The notes beneath the pieces are model-generated. The model had not been told where the DNA came from, did no database searches, and was given only the letters and a program-made list of their open reading frames with translations. The position numbers were made by a program, and so were the translations under genes. Positions 8,334 to 17,390 of a stretch of 22,898 bases of DNA are shown piece by piece. How positions within the stretch are numbered: the first letter of the stretch is position 1; every line of letters begins with the position of its first letter. The stretch comes from a bacterium (GTDB lineage: Bacteria > Electryoneota > JAOADG01), in contig JAOADG010000007.1 in assembly GCA_026417415.1 (NCBI GenBank), positions 1 through 22,898 of the forward strand. Direction: 5' to 3'.

Positions 8334-11258
8334 ATGAGCAAAAGGTATGTTCCAAATGTTTCCTTTGTATTAAGATGGATTTTCCTTTGGTTGTGCTTTG
8401 CATCACCCCTTTTTGCGTTACCTACACCCGAATGGCAAGCGATCCAAACACGTGAAATCACCATTATCCCCCTCTCTGAGTCAGCGGTAACACTCCGATG
8501 GATGCGGTTTTCGGGTGAATATGGTTGGAAGGTGTACGGTTCCCCGAATCCATATTTACCACTATCGGAGTGGAGCTTATTAACCCGTACGGATCGTTTG
8601 GAGATTACCCTTACCGGCTTACCGGGACGCGGATATTTTCGTATTGAAAACGATCCGAATGCACCGCGAACCAATGAAATCTTGTGGATCGGTTTTACAG
8701 GCAACCCAACCTTTCTTAGTTACGGCAACGAAGATCAAGAGCCCAATGGATATGCCATTACCAACGATGGTGATGACAACACCAATGCTTTGCGTTTAAC
8801 AGGGAACACTTGGAAAATGATGGCGATAGACCCACCACGTCCGATCCATCGTGATTTTGCAGTCGGTGCCTCCATCTTTCGGGAACGACGTTCGGAATGG
8901 CAAGCCATCGGTTTTTTGGATTCGAGTGGACGCTCTGTGTGGTTCGGTTTTGGTGCAAAAGAGACGCGCTGGTCCGATACGGTTCATTCCACTTGGCAAG
9001 AGGTCCCACCTTACAATTTTTGGTCCAGATGGCGAATGGATGTGGGTGAGCAGTTTATTCGCGCATACCGTCGGAACGGTTTGCTGACTCATCTTTTATT
9101 TGCTAATGACAACGATACTACTAACCCGCGTGGGATCTGGAAAGTTAGCCGCATCACCGATGCAAGTGGTGATCAATACAACATTCCACGACTCACGGTA
9201 CGTTATCAACGTCTCTCGGAAAACACCATTCTTTTAGAAGCATTGAACAATGGCCAACGGATAACGCGAGGCACGGTTTATTGGGATGGCGATTATGGTG
9301 TAGCATCCACCGGTGCTCAGACGCAACTTACCTTTCCTACCGGGGGTCAAAAGCGGATTTTGTGCCGCTGGAAAGATACCGATCGCTCCGAACGCTGGAC
9401 GTGGATACCCATCACCATCAACCTTCCGGAACCTGTTCGCACCGCTTTTACCTATTGCGGAGTTGGGGACATAATGATTGCACGTCGTTATGAAACTGAA
9501 GGATATATTGCGCAGTATGGTGCTGATGGATTATGGAATGGCGTGCGTAACTATTTAACCAGTTTCAATTTGGTTACAGGCAATACGGAATGTGCTTATG
9601 CATTGTCCGGCACGCCTCATCCCAATAAAACCTATCTGTTCAAAGGTCAACCCTCGTATGTAGGTGCGATTGTGCGTGGTGGTATTCAAGTGGCATCACT
9701 GGCAAACAACCACACGGGCGATTATGGCGATGATGCTTTGCGAGAGACCTTCTACCATTTTGAAAGCAATGGGTTGCTCTATTGTGGTGCGGGTATGAAC
9801 GATGAGGAAGCATGGCGTCCTACCATTGTCTATCGCGGTGGACAGCGGATCGGAATTTTGGGATATTGTACATTAACAGGGCGCGAACAAAATCAGCCGC
9901 CCTATTTAGAAGCGGGTCCAAACAAAGGCGGTTTCCGCTGGGCAACCCGTGAAAATATTCAGCGTGATTTTGCCATTGTGCGTCCGATGGTGGATATTTT
10001 AATCATTCAATTCCACGTTGGGTATATTGAATATACCACCGAACCTGATTTTTTGACCCAACCATCTACCATTGTAGATACGACCGGCTGGGATTCCGAA
10101 GAAGTCATTGCGGATACCAATGCGGTCAGTTTGTCCGATTATATGATTGAGAATGGTGCTGATTTGGTGATTTGCCACGGTCCACATGTTCCGCAGGCAG
10201 TGGTGAGACGTGCAGAGAATAAATTCATTGCCTATTCTTTAGGCAACTTTTTGTTTGATCAATACCTTCCTGAAACCTTTCCAACCATTACGTTTGAAGC
10301 CGATTTCAATCGTTTTAGTCAAGTTCGTGAAGCAAGAATTCGGCCGTTTTTTATAGACAACTATATGCCAGGACCTGCACGGGGCTTGTTAGCCAAGCGG
10401 ATTCTGAATCATATTGCCAGTTTGTCCTATGAACGTGGCACCATGCTGGTTGAGCCACCTGATACCGGTTTGGTGCGGATTGTATCGCGTGTAGGAGAAT
10501 ACCAACGGATTGGTTTTCCTGCAGAGACGCTTAGCATTCCCTTGCGTACGGTTGGAAACTATCGGATTAGCGCACCTTATGCTTTGGATGCTGGCGTGAT
10601 GATTGAACAGGTGACCATACTTCCACCTACAGGTGCCACCAGTGTTCAGTATCGGCTTGGCATTGACCAACTTTGGGGGGTTGGAAATATGGAAAATGAA
10701 GGGGCTCCGACCACCTTTGAATTTGAAGCAGGCGAATCCTTTGATGATTCCTTAGCGTTCACAGGCAGCCGTTCCATTCGTATTCGGCGTTCTTCTGGTA
10801 CTGCTACCATGACTGTACCGACTTTTCGTAGGCACGCTATAAATCGCAACCAAAATTACACGTTGGTAGGTTCCATTTTTCCGGGCGCCATTAGTGGAAG
10901 TAACATTCAGTTAAATTGTTACAATAGCCGTATAGGGGGCACCAATACTGGCAACGTGACGGTATTTACTGTGAATGCCGGCAATCAATGGGTCACCGAT
11001 TTTGCAGACATTACTTGGCCTAACAACACGGTTTGCACGCTAATCCGGTTGCGGCTTGCCAGCGGCGGTGCAACCACTTCCTATTTTGATGATGTGGCGC
11101 TTGTCTTGTGGGGCACCAATTGGGCAACTGCCACTCAATTCACTTTGCCCAATCCACATCGTTGGACACACATCCAATTGCGTACCTCTCAGATCGAATC
11201 GAGCGGTGACGTTAGGTTGGTCGTGCAACGTGCAAAGTATGTTGCACTTACGAGATAG
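8334..11258 (+). CDS. Secreted CapA/PgsA-type metallophosphatase-fold protein with extra beta modules
   Basis: This 974-residue protein has a signal peptide (about 1-28, ending SPLFA). An N-terminal FN3-like stretch follows (about 32-106), then a beta-rich region (about 115-295) resembling a laminin-G/glycan-binding fold. An Ig-like segment (about 300-365) precedes the PGA_cap/CapA domain (about 370-660). That domain shows the family's metal-site motifs in order: VGDIMI (Asp379), GNTEC (Asn417, Glu419), LANNH (to His460), FHVGYIEY (His561), CHGPH (His615, His618) and SLGNFLFDQ (about 636-644). The rest (about 750-974) holds a jelly-roll-like carbohydrate-binding module near 770-930. CapA proteins take part in poly-gamma-glutamate or capsule synthesis and resemble calcineurin-type phosphoesterases. 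No capB, capC or pgsB-like partner is present, so polyglutamate synthesis is not supported and a periplasmic or surface hydrolase acting on a polymer is equally possible. A GAGG six bases before the ATG at 8334 favours it over the in-frame TTG at 8322. There is no type IX sorting tail. Confidence 0.82.
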   Translation: MSKRYVPNVSFVLRWIFLWLCFASPLFALPTPEWQAIQTREITIIPLSESAVTLRWMRFSGEYGWKVYGSPNPYLPLSEWSLLTRTDRLEITLTGLPGRGYFRIENDPNAPRTNEILWIGFTGNPTFLSYGNEDQEPNGYAITNDGDDNTNALRLTGNTWKMMAIDPPRPIHRDFAVGASIFRERRSEWQAIGFLDSSGRSVWFGFGAKETRWSDTVHSTWQEVPPYNFWSRWRMDVGEQFIRAYRRNGLLTHLLFANDNDTTNPRGIWKVSRITDASGDQYNIPRLTVRYQRLSENTILLEALNNGQRITRGTVYWDGDYGVASTGAQTQLTFPTGGQKRILCRWKDTDRSERWTWIPITINLPEPVRTAFTYCGVGDIMIARRYETEGYIAQYGADGLWNGVRNYLTSFNLVTGNTECAYALSGTPHPNKTYLFKGQPSYVGAIVRGGIQVASLANNHTGDYGDDALRETFYHFESNGLLYCGAGMNDEEAWRPTIVYRGGQRIGILGYCTLTGREQNQPPYLEAGPNKGGFRWATRENIQRDFAIVRPMVDILIIQFHVGYIEYTTEPDFLTQPSTIVDTTGWDSEEVIADTNAVSLSDYMIENGADLVICHGPHVPQAVVRRAENKFIAYSLGNFLFDQYLPETFPTITFEADFNRFSQVREARIRPFFIDNYMPGPARGLLAKRILNHIASLSYERGTMLVEPPDTGLVRIVSRVGEYQRIGFPAETLSIPLRTVGNYRISAPYALDAGVMIEQVTILPPTGATSVQYRLGIDQLWGVGNMENEGAPTTFEFEAGESFDDSLAFTGSRSIRIRRSSGTATMTVPTFRRHAINRNQNYTLVGSIFPGAISGSNIQLNCYNSRIGGTNTGNVTVFTVNAGNQWVTDFADITWPNNTVCTLIRLRLASGGATTSYFDDVALVLWGTNWATATQFTLPNPHRWTHIQLRTSQIESSGDVRLVVQRAKYVALTR

Positions 11259-11289
11259 TTAGTCCTCTTTCAACACACCATTTTGGTAC

Positions 11290-11311
11290 CCCACCTCCTT
11301 CGGGAGATGGG
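11290..11311 (+). terminator. Rho-independent terminator after the CapA-family gene
   Basis: The hairpin has a 9-bp stem (CCCACCTCC/GGAGATGGG, one C-A mismatch) and a TTCG tetraloop, followed by the T-rich ATTTATCTT. It lies 31 nt after the stop codon and separates this gene from the porin unit. Confidence 0.65.
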
Positions 11312-11364
11312 ATTTATCTTCATCAAACCCGCGTCACTATTCTCTTTGAATAACACTCATAATT

Positions 11365-11396
11365 TCTTAACAATATCTTTGTAAAATTTGTTAAGA
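11365..11396. promoter_or_regulatory. Perfect 9-bp inverted repeat upstream of the phosphate porin; candidate Pho-type operator
   Basis: The arms TCTTAACAA (11365-11373) and TTGTTAAGA (11388-11396) are perfect and separated by 14 nt. Read on the minus strand, the element contains TTAACA and TTTACA nine bases apart, similar to TTnACA half-sites of PhoP boxes (known from Bacillus, where spacing is 11). TTAACAAT occurs again at 12792-12799 before pstS. Binding by a PhoB/PhoP-type regulator is inference from the neighbouring genes. Confidence 0.4.
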
Positions 11397-11454
11397 TGCT
11401 TTTTTACGATACCATTTCGTTAGCAAAAGCACGAATTTCAACCATTCTAAATGT

Positions 11455-11459
11455 AGGAG
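11455..11459 (+). promoter_or_regulatory. Ribosome binding site that fixes the porin start
   Basis: AGGAG lies five bases before the ATG at 11465. An in-frame ATG at 11396 has no such site, lies in the inverted repeat and would put a polar segment ahead of the signal peptide. Confidence 0.75.
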
Positions 11460-11464
11460 ATTCA

Positions 11465-12784
11465 ATGATTAAAAAATCGTTTGGTTCAAACTGGTGGATA
11501 GTATTGATGTTAGGGTGGATGTGGATGAATGTGAGTTGGTCAAGCGAAACCACAGATGAATCATTTACCGAAATGAAGGGGCATATAGATGCCATCAATG
11601 AAACCTTAACAGAAGTAAAAAACACGGTAGATAAGTTAAATAAAATCAAAGTTAGCGGTTATGTACAAGCCCAATGGCAAGTGGCAGATGGTGATGGAAT
11701 CGCTTCCTTTGCTGGTGGCAATTTTCCAATGGGCGTGCATCAAAGATTTGCGATTCGTCGCGGACGCGTAAAATTTGCTTATGAAGAAAAATTCTCTACC
11801 TATGTGGTTCAGTTGGATGTTACCCAAGGAGGAGTCAGAATCAAAGATGCTTACTTGCGAGTGAATGATCCCTGGAGATTAGGATTGGCACTAACTGCCG
11901 GTGGATTTGATCGTCCCTTCGGATTTGAAATTTCCCATTCTTCTGGTTTACGTGAATCACCGGAACGTTCACGAATTTTCCAAACCTTGTTTCCTGGCGA
12001 GCGAGATATTGGTTTTCAGTTCAGTTATGCAAATGAAATGGGTCCTCTTCATTTTCTCAATGCAAAATTCGGTGCATTTAACGGCACAGGGATTGAAGCC
12101 AATGAAAATGATAACCACAAAGATATCATCGGGCGGATTGGTGTAGCGTTGCCTATGTATGAACTGAATATGGCTTTGGATGGTGGTGTGTCGTTGTATA
12201 GGGGTAAAGTGAGAAACAATTCAAAATACTATTATGAAATGGAAAACAAAACGTTCAAATTGGATTCTTCTGCAAGCAACCAATGGAAATATCATGATAG
12301 AACCGTATATGGGGTAGATGTTCAGTATTATGCCGATCTTCCTTACATTGGTGGTTTTCAAGTACGTGCAGAGTACTTGATTGGCAAGCAGCCCTCAACA
12401 GAAAAATCAAATGCAATTTACTTAGGAACGGATGCGAATACACCTCTTTACCAACGTGAAATTCAAGGGTACTATTTCAAACTGATTCAAAATGTCGGTA
12501 CAAAAAATCAATTGGTTGTGAAATACGATACCTTTGATCCAAACACCAAGGTTAGTGGTGCCGATGTGGGTGCCTCTGGAAGTAATTTAACCGCAGCAGA
12601 TTTATCATACACGACCTTAGGGTTTGGAATCATTCACCATTGGGATGCAAATCTAAAAGTGACGCTTTATTATGACAAGGTGACCAATGAAAAAGCCAAT
12701 CAGGCGGCAACAGGTTCATTGGCTCCCTATCGGGAAGATTTGATGGACAATGTTTTTACCGTCCGATTGCAATATCGGTTTTAA
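11465..12784 (+). CDS. OprP/OprO-type phosphate-selective porin
   Basis: This 439-residue outer-membrane protein has a signal peptide at about 1-27 (ending NVSWSS). A short heptad-patterned, probably coiled-coil stretch follows (about 30-58, TEMKGHIDAINETLTEVKNT). The barrel starts at KVSGYVQAQWQ (about 61). FAIRRGRVKFAYEEKF and LTAGGFDRPFGFEISHSS are typical of the phosphate-selective porin O/P family (Porin_O_P). The chain ends in Phe (VRLQYRF), the usual signal for BAM-dependent barrel insertion. OprP forms anion-selective trimers that take up phosphate across the outer membrane. The gene sits 51 nt upstream of pstS on the same strand, which supports phosphate or polyphosphate as substrate rather than a general porin role. 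Length is close to the family's usual 400-450 residues. Confidence 0.88.
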   Translation: MIKKSFGSNWWIVLMLGWMWMNVSWSSETTDESFTEMKGHIDAINETLTEVKNTVDKLNKIKVSGYVQAQWQVADGDGIASFAGGNFPMGVHQRFAIRRGRVKFAYEEKFSTYVVQLDVTQGGVRIKDAYLRVNDPWRLGLALTAGGFDRPFGFEISHSSGLRESPERSRIFQTLFPGERDIGFQFSYANEMGPLHFLNAKFGAFNGTGIEANENDNHKDIIGRIGVALPMYELNMALDGGVSLYRGKVRNNSKYYYEMENKTFKLDSSASNQWKYHDRTVYGVDVQYYADLPYIGGFQVRAEYLIGKQPSTEKSNAIYLGTDANTPLYQREIQGYYFKLIQNVGTKNQLVVKYDTFDPNTKVSGADVGASGSNLTAADLSYTTLGFGIIHHWDANLKVTLYYDKVTNEKANQAATGSLAPYREDLMDNVFTVRLQYRF

Positions 12785-12835
12785 TAATATTTTAACAATT
12801 CCAACGTAAGATTAAATTTTCAGAAAGGATTCATT

Positions 12836-13663
12836 ATGAAAAAACTTCTTCTTCTTTTGCTTGTTGGTTTTATCGTGGTGTTGGTGTATGCGCAATCAAA
12901 AAACACCATTACCGTCAAGGGCTCTGATACTATGGTCATTTTGGCTCAACGTTGGGCAGAAATATACATGAGCAAGAATCCAACTACCACCATCCAAGTT
13001 ACAGGCGGTGGTTCAGGAACAGGGATTTCTGCTTTGATTAACGGTACTACCGACATTGCCAACTCTTCTCGTCCACTTAAGCCCAGCGAACGGGAAAAGT
13101 TAAAGCAGCGCTTTGGTTCATTGGGCGTAGAGGTTAAAGTGGCAAAAGACGGTTTGTCCATCTACTTACACGAAACTAACCCTGTAAAAGAGCTTACCCT
13201 TCAACAAATTCGGGATATCTATACCGGCAAAATTACCAACTGGAAAGAAGTGGGTGGCAATGATGCCAAGATCATTCTTTACGGTCGTGAAAACAATTCC
13301 GGTACCTACGTCTATTTCAAAGATGAGGTGCTTAACGGCGCCGATTTCGTTTCTACTATGCAGAGTTTACCGGGTACAGCAGCAGTCGTTAATGCGGTTT
13401 CCAAAGATAAAAATGGGATCGGTTTTGGGGGTGCTGCCTATGGAAAAGGGATCAAGTATTGTGCGGTAAAAGTAGACAACCAGTCCCCGGCCTATGAACC
13501 GACAGAAGAAAATATCCGTAGTGGAAAATATCCGATTAGTCGCTTTTTGTACATGTACCTTCGCAACAAACCGACCGGTGCGGTGAAAGAGTACATTGAT
13601 TGGATTCTAAGCGCGGAAGGACAAGAAATTGTAGCCAAAGTAGGTTATTTTCCCGTTAAGTAG
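12836..13663 (+). CDS. pstS: Phosphate ABC transporter substrate-binding protein PstS
   Basis: This 275-residue protein has a signal peptide (1-20, ending VYAQ) without a lipobox, so it is a free periplasmic binding protein. The phosphate-binding motifs are present: KGSDTM (28-33), TGGGSGTGISALINGTTDIANSSR (split here as GGGSGTG at 57-63 and DIANSSR at 73-79) and YGRENNSGTY (149-158; Arg151, Ser155, Gly156, Thr157). These residues hydrogen-bond phosphate in characterised PstS proteins. AAAGGA lies six bases before the ATG. It follows the porin by 51 nt and precedes pstC by 44 nt. TTAACAAT at 12792-12799 matches part of the inverted repeat before the porin, so phosphate-starvation control is plausible. 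Confidence 0.96.
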   Translation: MKKLLLLLLVGFIVVLVYAQSKNTITVKGSDTMVILAQRWAEIYMSKNPTTTIQVTGGGSGTGISALINGTTDIANSSRPLKPSEREKLKQRFGSLGVEVKVAKDGLSIYLHETNPVKELTLQQIRDIYTGKITNWKEVGGNDAKIILYGRENNSGTYVYFKDEVLNGADFVSTMQSLPGTAAVVNAVSKDKNGIGFGGAAYGKGIKYCAVKVDNQSPAYEPTEENIRSGKYPISRFLYMYLRNKPTGAVKEYIDWILSAEGQEIVAKVGYFPVK

Positions 13664-13707
13664 TGGCAATCGTTGTCGCTATTCAATTTGCGGTCTCTTG
13701 AGGTGTT

Positions 13708-14790
13708 ATGAACCATTCCAACCACTCGTACAATCAGGATAAACCTCCAAACCAGTTTGTTCAATCCATCGGCAAGAAACGACTTCATGTAAGCAATGTT
13801 CTTGCTGAAATCATTATCCGCTTGATTGGTTTTTTGAGTATTCTGATTATTCTTTCTATCTTTGTCTTTGTCTTTCGTGAAGCGTTCCCTATCTTTAGTC
13901 AAAAATCAAAAGGGACAACCCAAACTTCTGAATTGTTACAATCAGAAACCTATGGGGAAGAGCCAAGCAAAGATACCATCCAAGTATCACCAAAAACCAG
14001 TTTAGAGACATCCGGTCACGAAGGGACCGCCGATCTCAAAAATTTACTGGGCAAAGAGTGGCAACCCGTGTCTGAGCATCCGAAATACGGGTTGTTGCCT
14101 TTGGTAGCCGGTAGTTTCAAAGTTACCCTGATTGCTTTGTTGATTGCCGGTCCCATTGGTGTCCTTTCGGCATTGTACACTTCTGCCTTTTCACCCAAAT
14201 GGGCAAAGGAGTTGCTAAAACCGACTATAGAGATCTTGGCAGGGTTTCCTTCGGTGGTTATTGGTTTTTTTGCTTTGGTGGTGTTGGCAACGTTTATGCA
14301 AGAGACCTTTGGTTTTCATTATCGGTTAAATGCGTTTGTAGGGGGGATCGCATTGTCCTTAGCGGTTATTCCCATCATTTATACCATTACTGAAGATTCG
14401 CTGACTGCAGTACCTTATTCTTTGTGGGAAGCAAGTTTCGCATTGGGTGCTTCCAAATGGCAAACGGTTTTGTTTGTGGTGTTGCCGGCTGCACTGCCGG
14501 GGGTATTGGCTTCTTTGATTTTGGGGTTCGGACGTGCATTTGGAGAAACCATGATCGTGTTGATGGCAACCGGCAATGCTGCCCTTTTGTCGTTTAACCC
14601 ATTGGAACCGGTGCGGACTATGTCTGCGACCATCGGGGCTGAAATGGCAGAAGTGGTCTTCGGAGAGACCCACTATACCGTTCTCTTTCTTATCGGTTCT
14701 ATATTGTTTCTGTTTACCTTTACACTCAACGCCATTGTGGAATTTTACATACGACAGAAATTGATGCGTAAGTTTTTGGGGAAAGCATGA
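13708..14790 (+). CDS. pstC: Phosphate ABC transporter permease PstC
   Basis: At 360 residues this is longer than typical PstC (about 300-320). A transmembrane helix at about 38-58 is followed by a polar Ser/Thr/Glu-rich loop (about 62-118) that explains the extra length. The permease core contains GLLPLVAGSFKVTLIALLIA (127-146), EILAGFPSVVIGFFAL (175-190) and the EAA loop EASFALGASKWQTVLFVVLP (241-260), which contacts the ATPase. GAGG lies four bases before the ATG. The stop overlaps the pstA start by four bases (ATGA at 14787-14790), which implies translational coupling. It forms the inner-membrane channel with PstA. Confidence 0.95.
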   Translation: MNHSNHSYNQDKPPNQFVQSIGKKRLHVSNVLAEIIIRLIGFLSILIILSIFVFVFREAFPIFSQKSKGTTQTSELLQSETYGEEPSKDTIQVSPKTSLETSGHEGTADLKNLLGKEWQPVSEHPKYGLLPLVAGSFKVTLIALLIAGPIGVLSALYTSAFSPKWAKELLKPTIEILAGFPSVVIGFFALVVLATFMQETFGFHYRLNAFVGGIALSLAVIPIIYTITEDSLTAVPYSLWEASFALGASKWQTVLFVVLPAALPGVLASLILGFGRAFGETMIVLMATGNAALLSFNPLEPVRTMSATIGAEMAEVVFGETHYTVLFLIGSILFLFTFTLNAIVEFYIRQKLMRKFLGKA

Positions 14791-15692
14791 TCTTGAACAA
14801 GAAATGGATCGGGTATGGGATTGTTTGGTTTGGTGCGATTAGTGCCTTTGCTATTGTTTTGGTGGTTGCTGCTATTATGCTTCGCATTACCATTGGTGGG
14901 TGGAATGTATTATCGTGGGAATTTTTTACCACGGCACCCAAAGTAGGAATGACCGAAGGAGGCATTTTTCCAGCCATTGTGGGAACGTTTCTTTTGGTGC
15001 TCATTATGTCCATTGCGGGAGTTCCCATTGGGACCATTACTGCCATCTATTTGGCGGAGTATGCCAACCCACAATCACTCATTTCTAAGTTTGTTCGCTT
15101 TTCCGTCAATACCCTTTCTGGAGTTCCAGCGATTGTGTTTGGATTGTTTGGATTGGGCTTTTTTATCCAATTTGTTGGTAGTGGAATGGACCATTACCTC
15201 TATGATGGCAAAGTTTTACGATGGGGTCAACCGAATATCCTTTGGGCAAGTTTAACCATGGCACTACTTACCTTACCGGTGGTCATCGTTTCAGTGGAAG
15301 AAGCCATCAAAACCGTTCCAAGGGAATACCGTGAAGCTAGTATGGCGTTGGGAGCGACCAAATGGCAGACCATCTATAAAATCGTAATTCCCAATTCAAT
15401 CGGTGGGGTTTTGACCGGCGGTATTTTGGCAGTCAGTCGCGGTGCTGGGGAAGTGGCGCCCATTCTCTTTACCGGCGCAGCGTACTTTTTGCCCCATTTA
15501 CCCAAGTCACTTTCTGATCAGTTTATGGAGTTAGGGTACCATATTTATATTATGACCACCCAATCTCCCGATGTAGAAGCCACCAAAGGGTTGCAATTTG
15601 CAACTACCTTGGTGCTGCTGTTACTAACCTTCGCATTAAACTTTTCTGCGATCTTCATTCGCTATCGGTTTAGAAAACGATTGAAAAAGTAA
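14787..15692 (+). CDS. pstA: Phosphate ABC transporter permease PstA
   Basis: This 301-residue inner-membrane protein is the usual PstA size. It has an N-terminal helix (about 10-32), the GGIFPAIVGTFLLVLIMS segment (58-75), NTLSGVPAIVFGLFGLGFF (108-126) and the EAA loop EASMALGATKWQTIYKIVIP (183-202). The start overlaps the pstC stop. In most genomes pstB (ATPase) and phoU follow. Here the strand switches six bases after the stop to the convergent TPR gene, so the ATP-hydrolysing subunit must come from another locus. No hairpin terminator is visible in the six-base gap, so the two convergent transcripts probably overlap. Confidence 0.95.
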   Translation: MILNKKWIGYGIVWFGAISAFAIVLVVAAIMLRITIGGWNVLSWEFFTTAPKVGMTEGGIFPAIVGTFLLVLIMSIAGVPIGTITAIYLAEYANPQSLISKFVRFSVNTLSGVPAIVFGLFGLGFFIQFVGSGMDHYLYDGKVLRWGQPNILWASLTMALLTLPVVIVSVEEAIKTVPREYREASMALGATKWQTIYKIVIPNSIGGVLTGGILAVSRGAGEVAPILFTGAAYFLPHLPKSLSDQFMELGYHIYIMTTQSPDVEATKGLQFATTLVLLLLTFALNFSAIFIRYRFRKRLKK

Positions 15693-15698
15693 GTTCCG

Positions 15699-17306
15699 CT
15701 ATTTCAAGTAGGGTTTGAGATTCCGATTTTTCCAAAATTTAGGGAGTGGAAGCAACTCGGCAGGGACTTGCATATCCAACAATTGCTGCCTCTTTATGAT
15801 AAACGTGGGATTAAAATTGTAATGCGGTTGAAAACGGTATTGATCAATAAGAGCAACGGCAATGCGGTAATAGTCGCCTAATGATTTTGTTTTCGTGGTT
15901 ACAAGAACATCTTCGCTAGTAAATTGTGGTAGATTGTAGGTTGATAAAGAAAGGATGATAGCATCCAAACCTTCATTTTCCAACATCCACTCGGTTTGAT
16001 AGAAAAAATCCACGATGGCAAAATCCAACTCTTCGGTATAAAGGATTTCTCTTTCGTGGATGTTTTCAAGTTTTCTGTATAAAGAATGGGCTTCATCCCA
16101 TTTCTTTTCACCGATAAAATAGAATAAACTTTCGCTATAAATTACTTCTTTATTATCCATTTCATGAGTTTCACAGAATTCAATCCCTTTACGAATATCA
16201 AGGTCTGCTTGTTCTAATTGGTCGGTATCGTAATAAAACATACCCCGATGGATATGCAAAATTGCTTGCAGATAAGGAATTTTTACTTGATAAGCCAAAT
16301 CTATGGCGGTATTCACTTCTTCAAAAGCATCTTGATAATTCTTTTCTAAGAATAAAATTTGACTAATCAACAGATGGATGTATGCTTCCGAACGGGGATC
16401 AAGAATTTTTTTAAAAATTTCACACGATTCGACCAATAATGGTTTCACCATAGACAGTTCTTCGTGTGCCCATTTAAAGGTAGCTAAATTGCTAATTGCT
16501 ATCCCTAACATTCTAAGATTGTTGGCTTTACGGGTGCAATCAATCCCCAACTGAAAGTAATCTGGTGCCTTGTGCCAACGGTCGGTCTTACTTAGTAAAA
16601 GTCCTAAGTTGATATAGGCCACCCCTTCCAAATTGATCTCTTGAATGGATTTAGCGAGTTCAACACACTTTTCAAGCAATTTTTCGGCAGCGTGTAGTTT
16701 TCCTTGGGACATTAAAATTTTTGAATAATTGATGGATTGATTTACTTCATTGTAAACATCACCGACTTTATTGGATAGTTCAATCGCTTGACAAAGAAAT
16801 GGCTCTGCATCTTGTTTACGATTGGCTTCAATTAGAATGCATGCAATGTTACCCAGACAGATGGCTTCCAATTTTTGATTACCAATCTCTTGAAAAATGG
16901 TTAATGCTTTTTGTGTAAGTTCAAATGCAGAAGGGATATTGCCTTGCGTTCTGCGTAAATCTCCGAGAGTGCTAAGATACTTGCCATACAAAGTGCGATC
17001 TGCAAAATGCGCAGTTTTTTCAATTCCTAAGATAAGCAACAAATCGGCTGCATCCCATTCACCCATACGGATATAGACCGATGCCAATTTGAATGATAAA
17101 TCGGCTTCAAATTCTTGATCTTGTTGTGATTTGGCGTATTGTATTTCGTTGATTAAAAAATCTTCAAGTTCACGTAATTTACCGCTACGATACAAATTTT
17201 GAAAATGTTGATTGGTACGATAGATTCGCTCTTGGTGTTCATTTGAAAAAAAAGTAGTACCCTGTTGTGATGAATTTGAATCGGGTGCTTTTGGAGATGG
17301 GTTCAT
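15699..17306 (-). CDS. TPR-repeat protein of unknown function
   Basis: This 535-residue protein has no signal peptide or membrane segment and is probably cytoplasmic. From about 60 to 400 it consists of degenerate tetratricopeptide repeats, seen as paired helices with A/G-Y/F spacing (DLSFKLASVYIRMGEWDAAD, KYLSTLGDLRRTQGNIPSAF, AICLGNIACILIEANRKQDA, AYINLGLLLSKTDRWHKAPD). The spacing resembles the TPR_12 repeats of Rap/regulatory and kinase-associated TPR proteins. The last 130 residues are not recognised and no catalytic or DNA-binding domain is visible. The ATG at 17306 has no Shine-Dalgarno, but a good promoter ends about 31 nt upstream, giving a leader of only about 25 nt. Its 3' end faces pstA with a six-base gap. 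A scaffold or signalling role is all the repeats imply. Confidence 0.8.
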   Translation of the reverse strand: MNPSPKAPDSNSSQQGTTFFSNEHQERIYRTNQHFQNLYRSGKLRELEDFLINEIQYAKSQQDQEFEADLSFKLASVYIRMGEWDAADLLLILGIEKTAHFADRTLYGKYLSTLGDLRRTQGNIPSAFELTQKALTIFQEIGNQKLEAICLGNIACILIEANRKQDAEPFLCQAIELSNKVGDVYNEVNQSINYSKILMSQGKLHAAEKLLEKCVELAKSIQEINLEGVAYINLGLLLSKTDRWHKAPDYFQLGIDCTRKANNLRMLGIAISNLATFKWAHEELSMVKPLLVESCEIFKKILDPRSEAYIHLLISQILFLEKNYQDAFEEVNTAIDLAYQVKIPYLQAILHIHRGMFYYDTDQLEQADLDIRKGIEFCETHEMDNKEVIYSESLFYFIGEKKWDEAHSLYRKLENIHEREILYTEELDFAIVDFFYQTEWMLENEGLDAIILSLSTYNLPQFTSEDVLVTTKTKSLGDYYRIAVALIDQYRFQPHYNFNPTFIIKRQQLLDMQVPAELLPLPKFWKNRNLKPYLK

Positions 17307-17337
17307 AAATTTATGATAATTCTATAACGCCATTTGA

Positions 17338-17366
17338 AATATAAATTAGTATTTTGTAAAATGCAA
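17338..17366 (-). promoter_or_regulatory. Sigma70-like promoter for the TPR gene
   Basis: Read on the minus strand: TTGCAT (17366-17361), a 17-base spacer and TATATT (17343-17338). It lies between the terminase stop and the TPR start, so the TPR gene can be transcribed independently of the terminase gene. Confidence 0.6.
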
Positions 17367-17390
17367 GGATTTTTGAAAACATTTGAACTT

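Noticed and set aside
8279-8704. 141-codon minus-strand frame antisense to the CapA 5' end
   Set aside because: It lies opposite a well-supported gene and its promoter, with no ribosome site or recognisable protein features.
11396-11464. Longer porin frame starting at ATG 11396
   Set aside because: It starts in the inverted repeat, has no ribosome site and would add 23 residues before the signal peptide.
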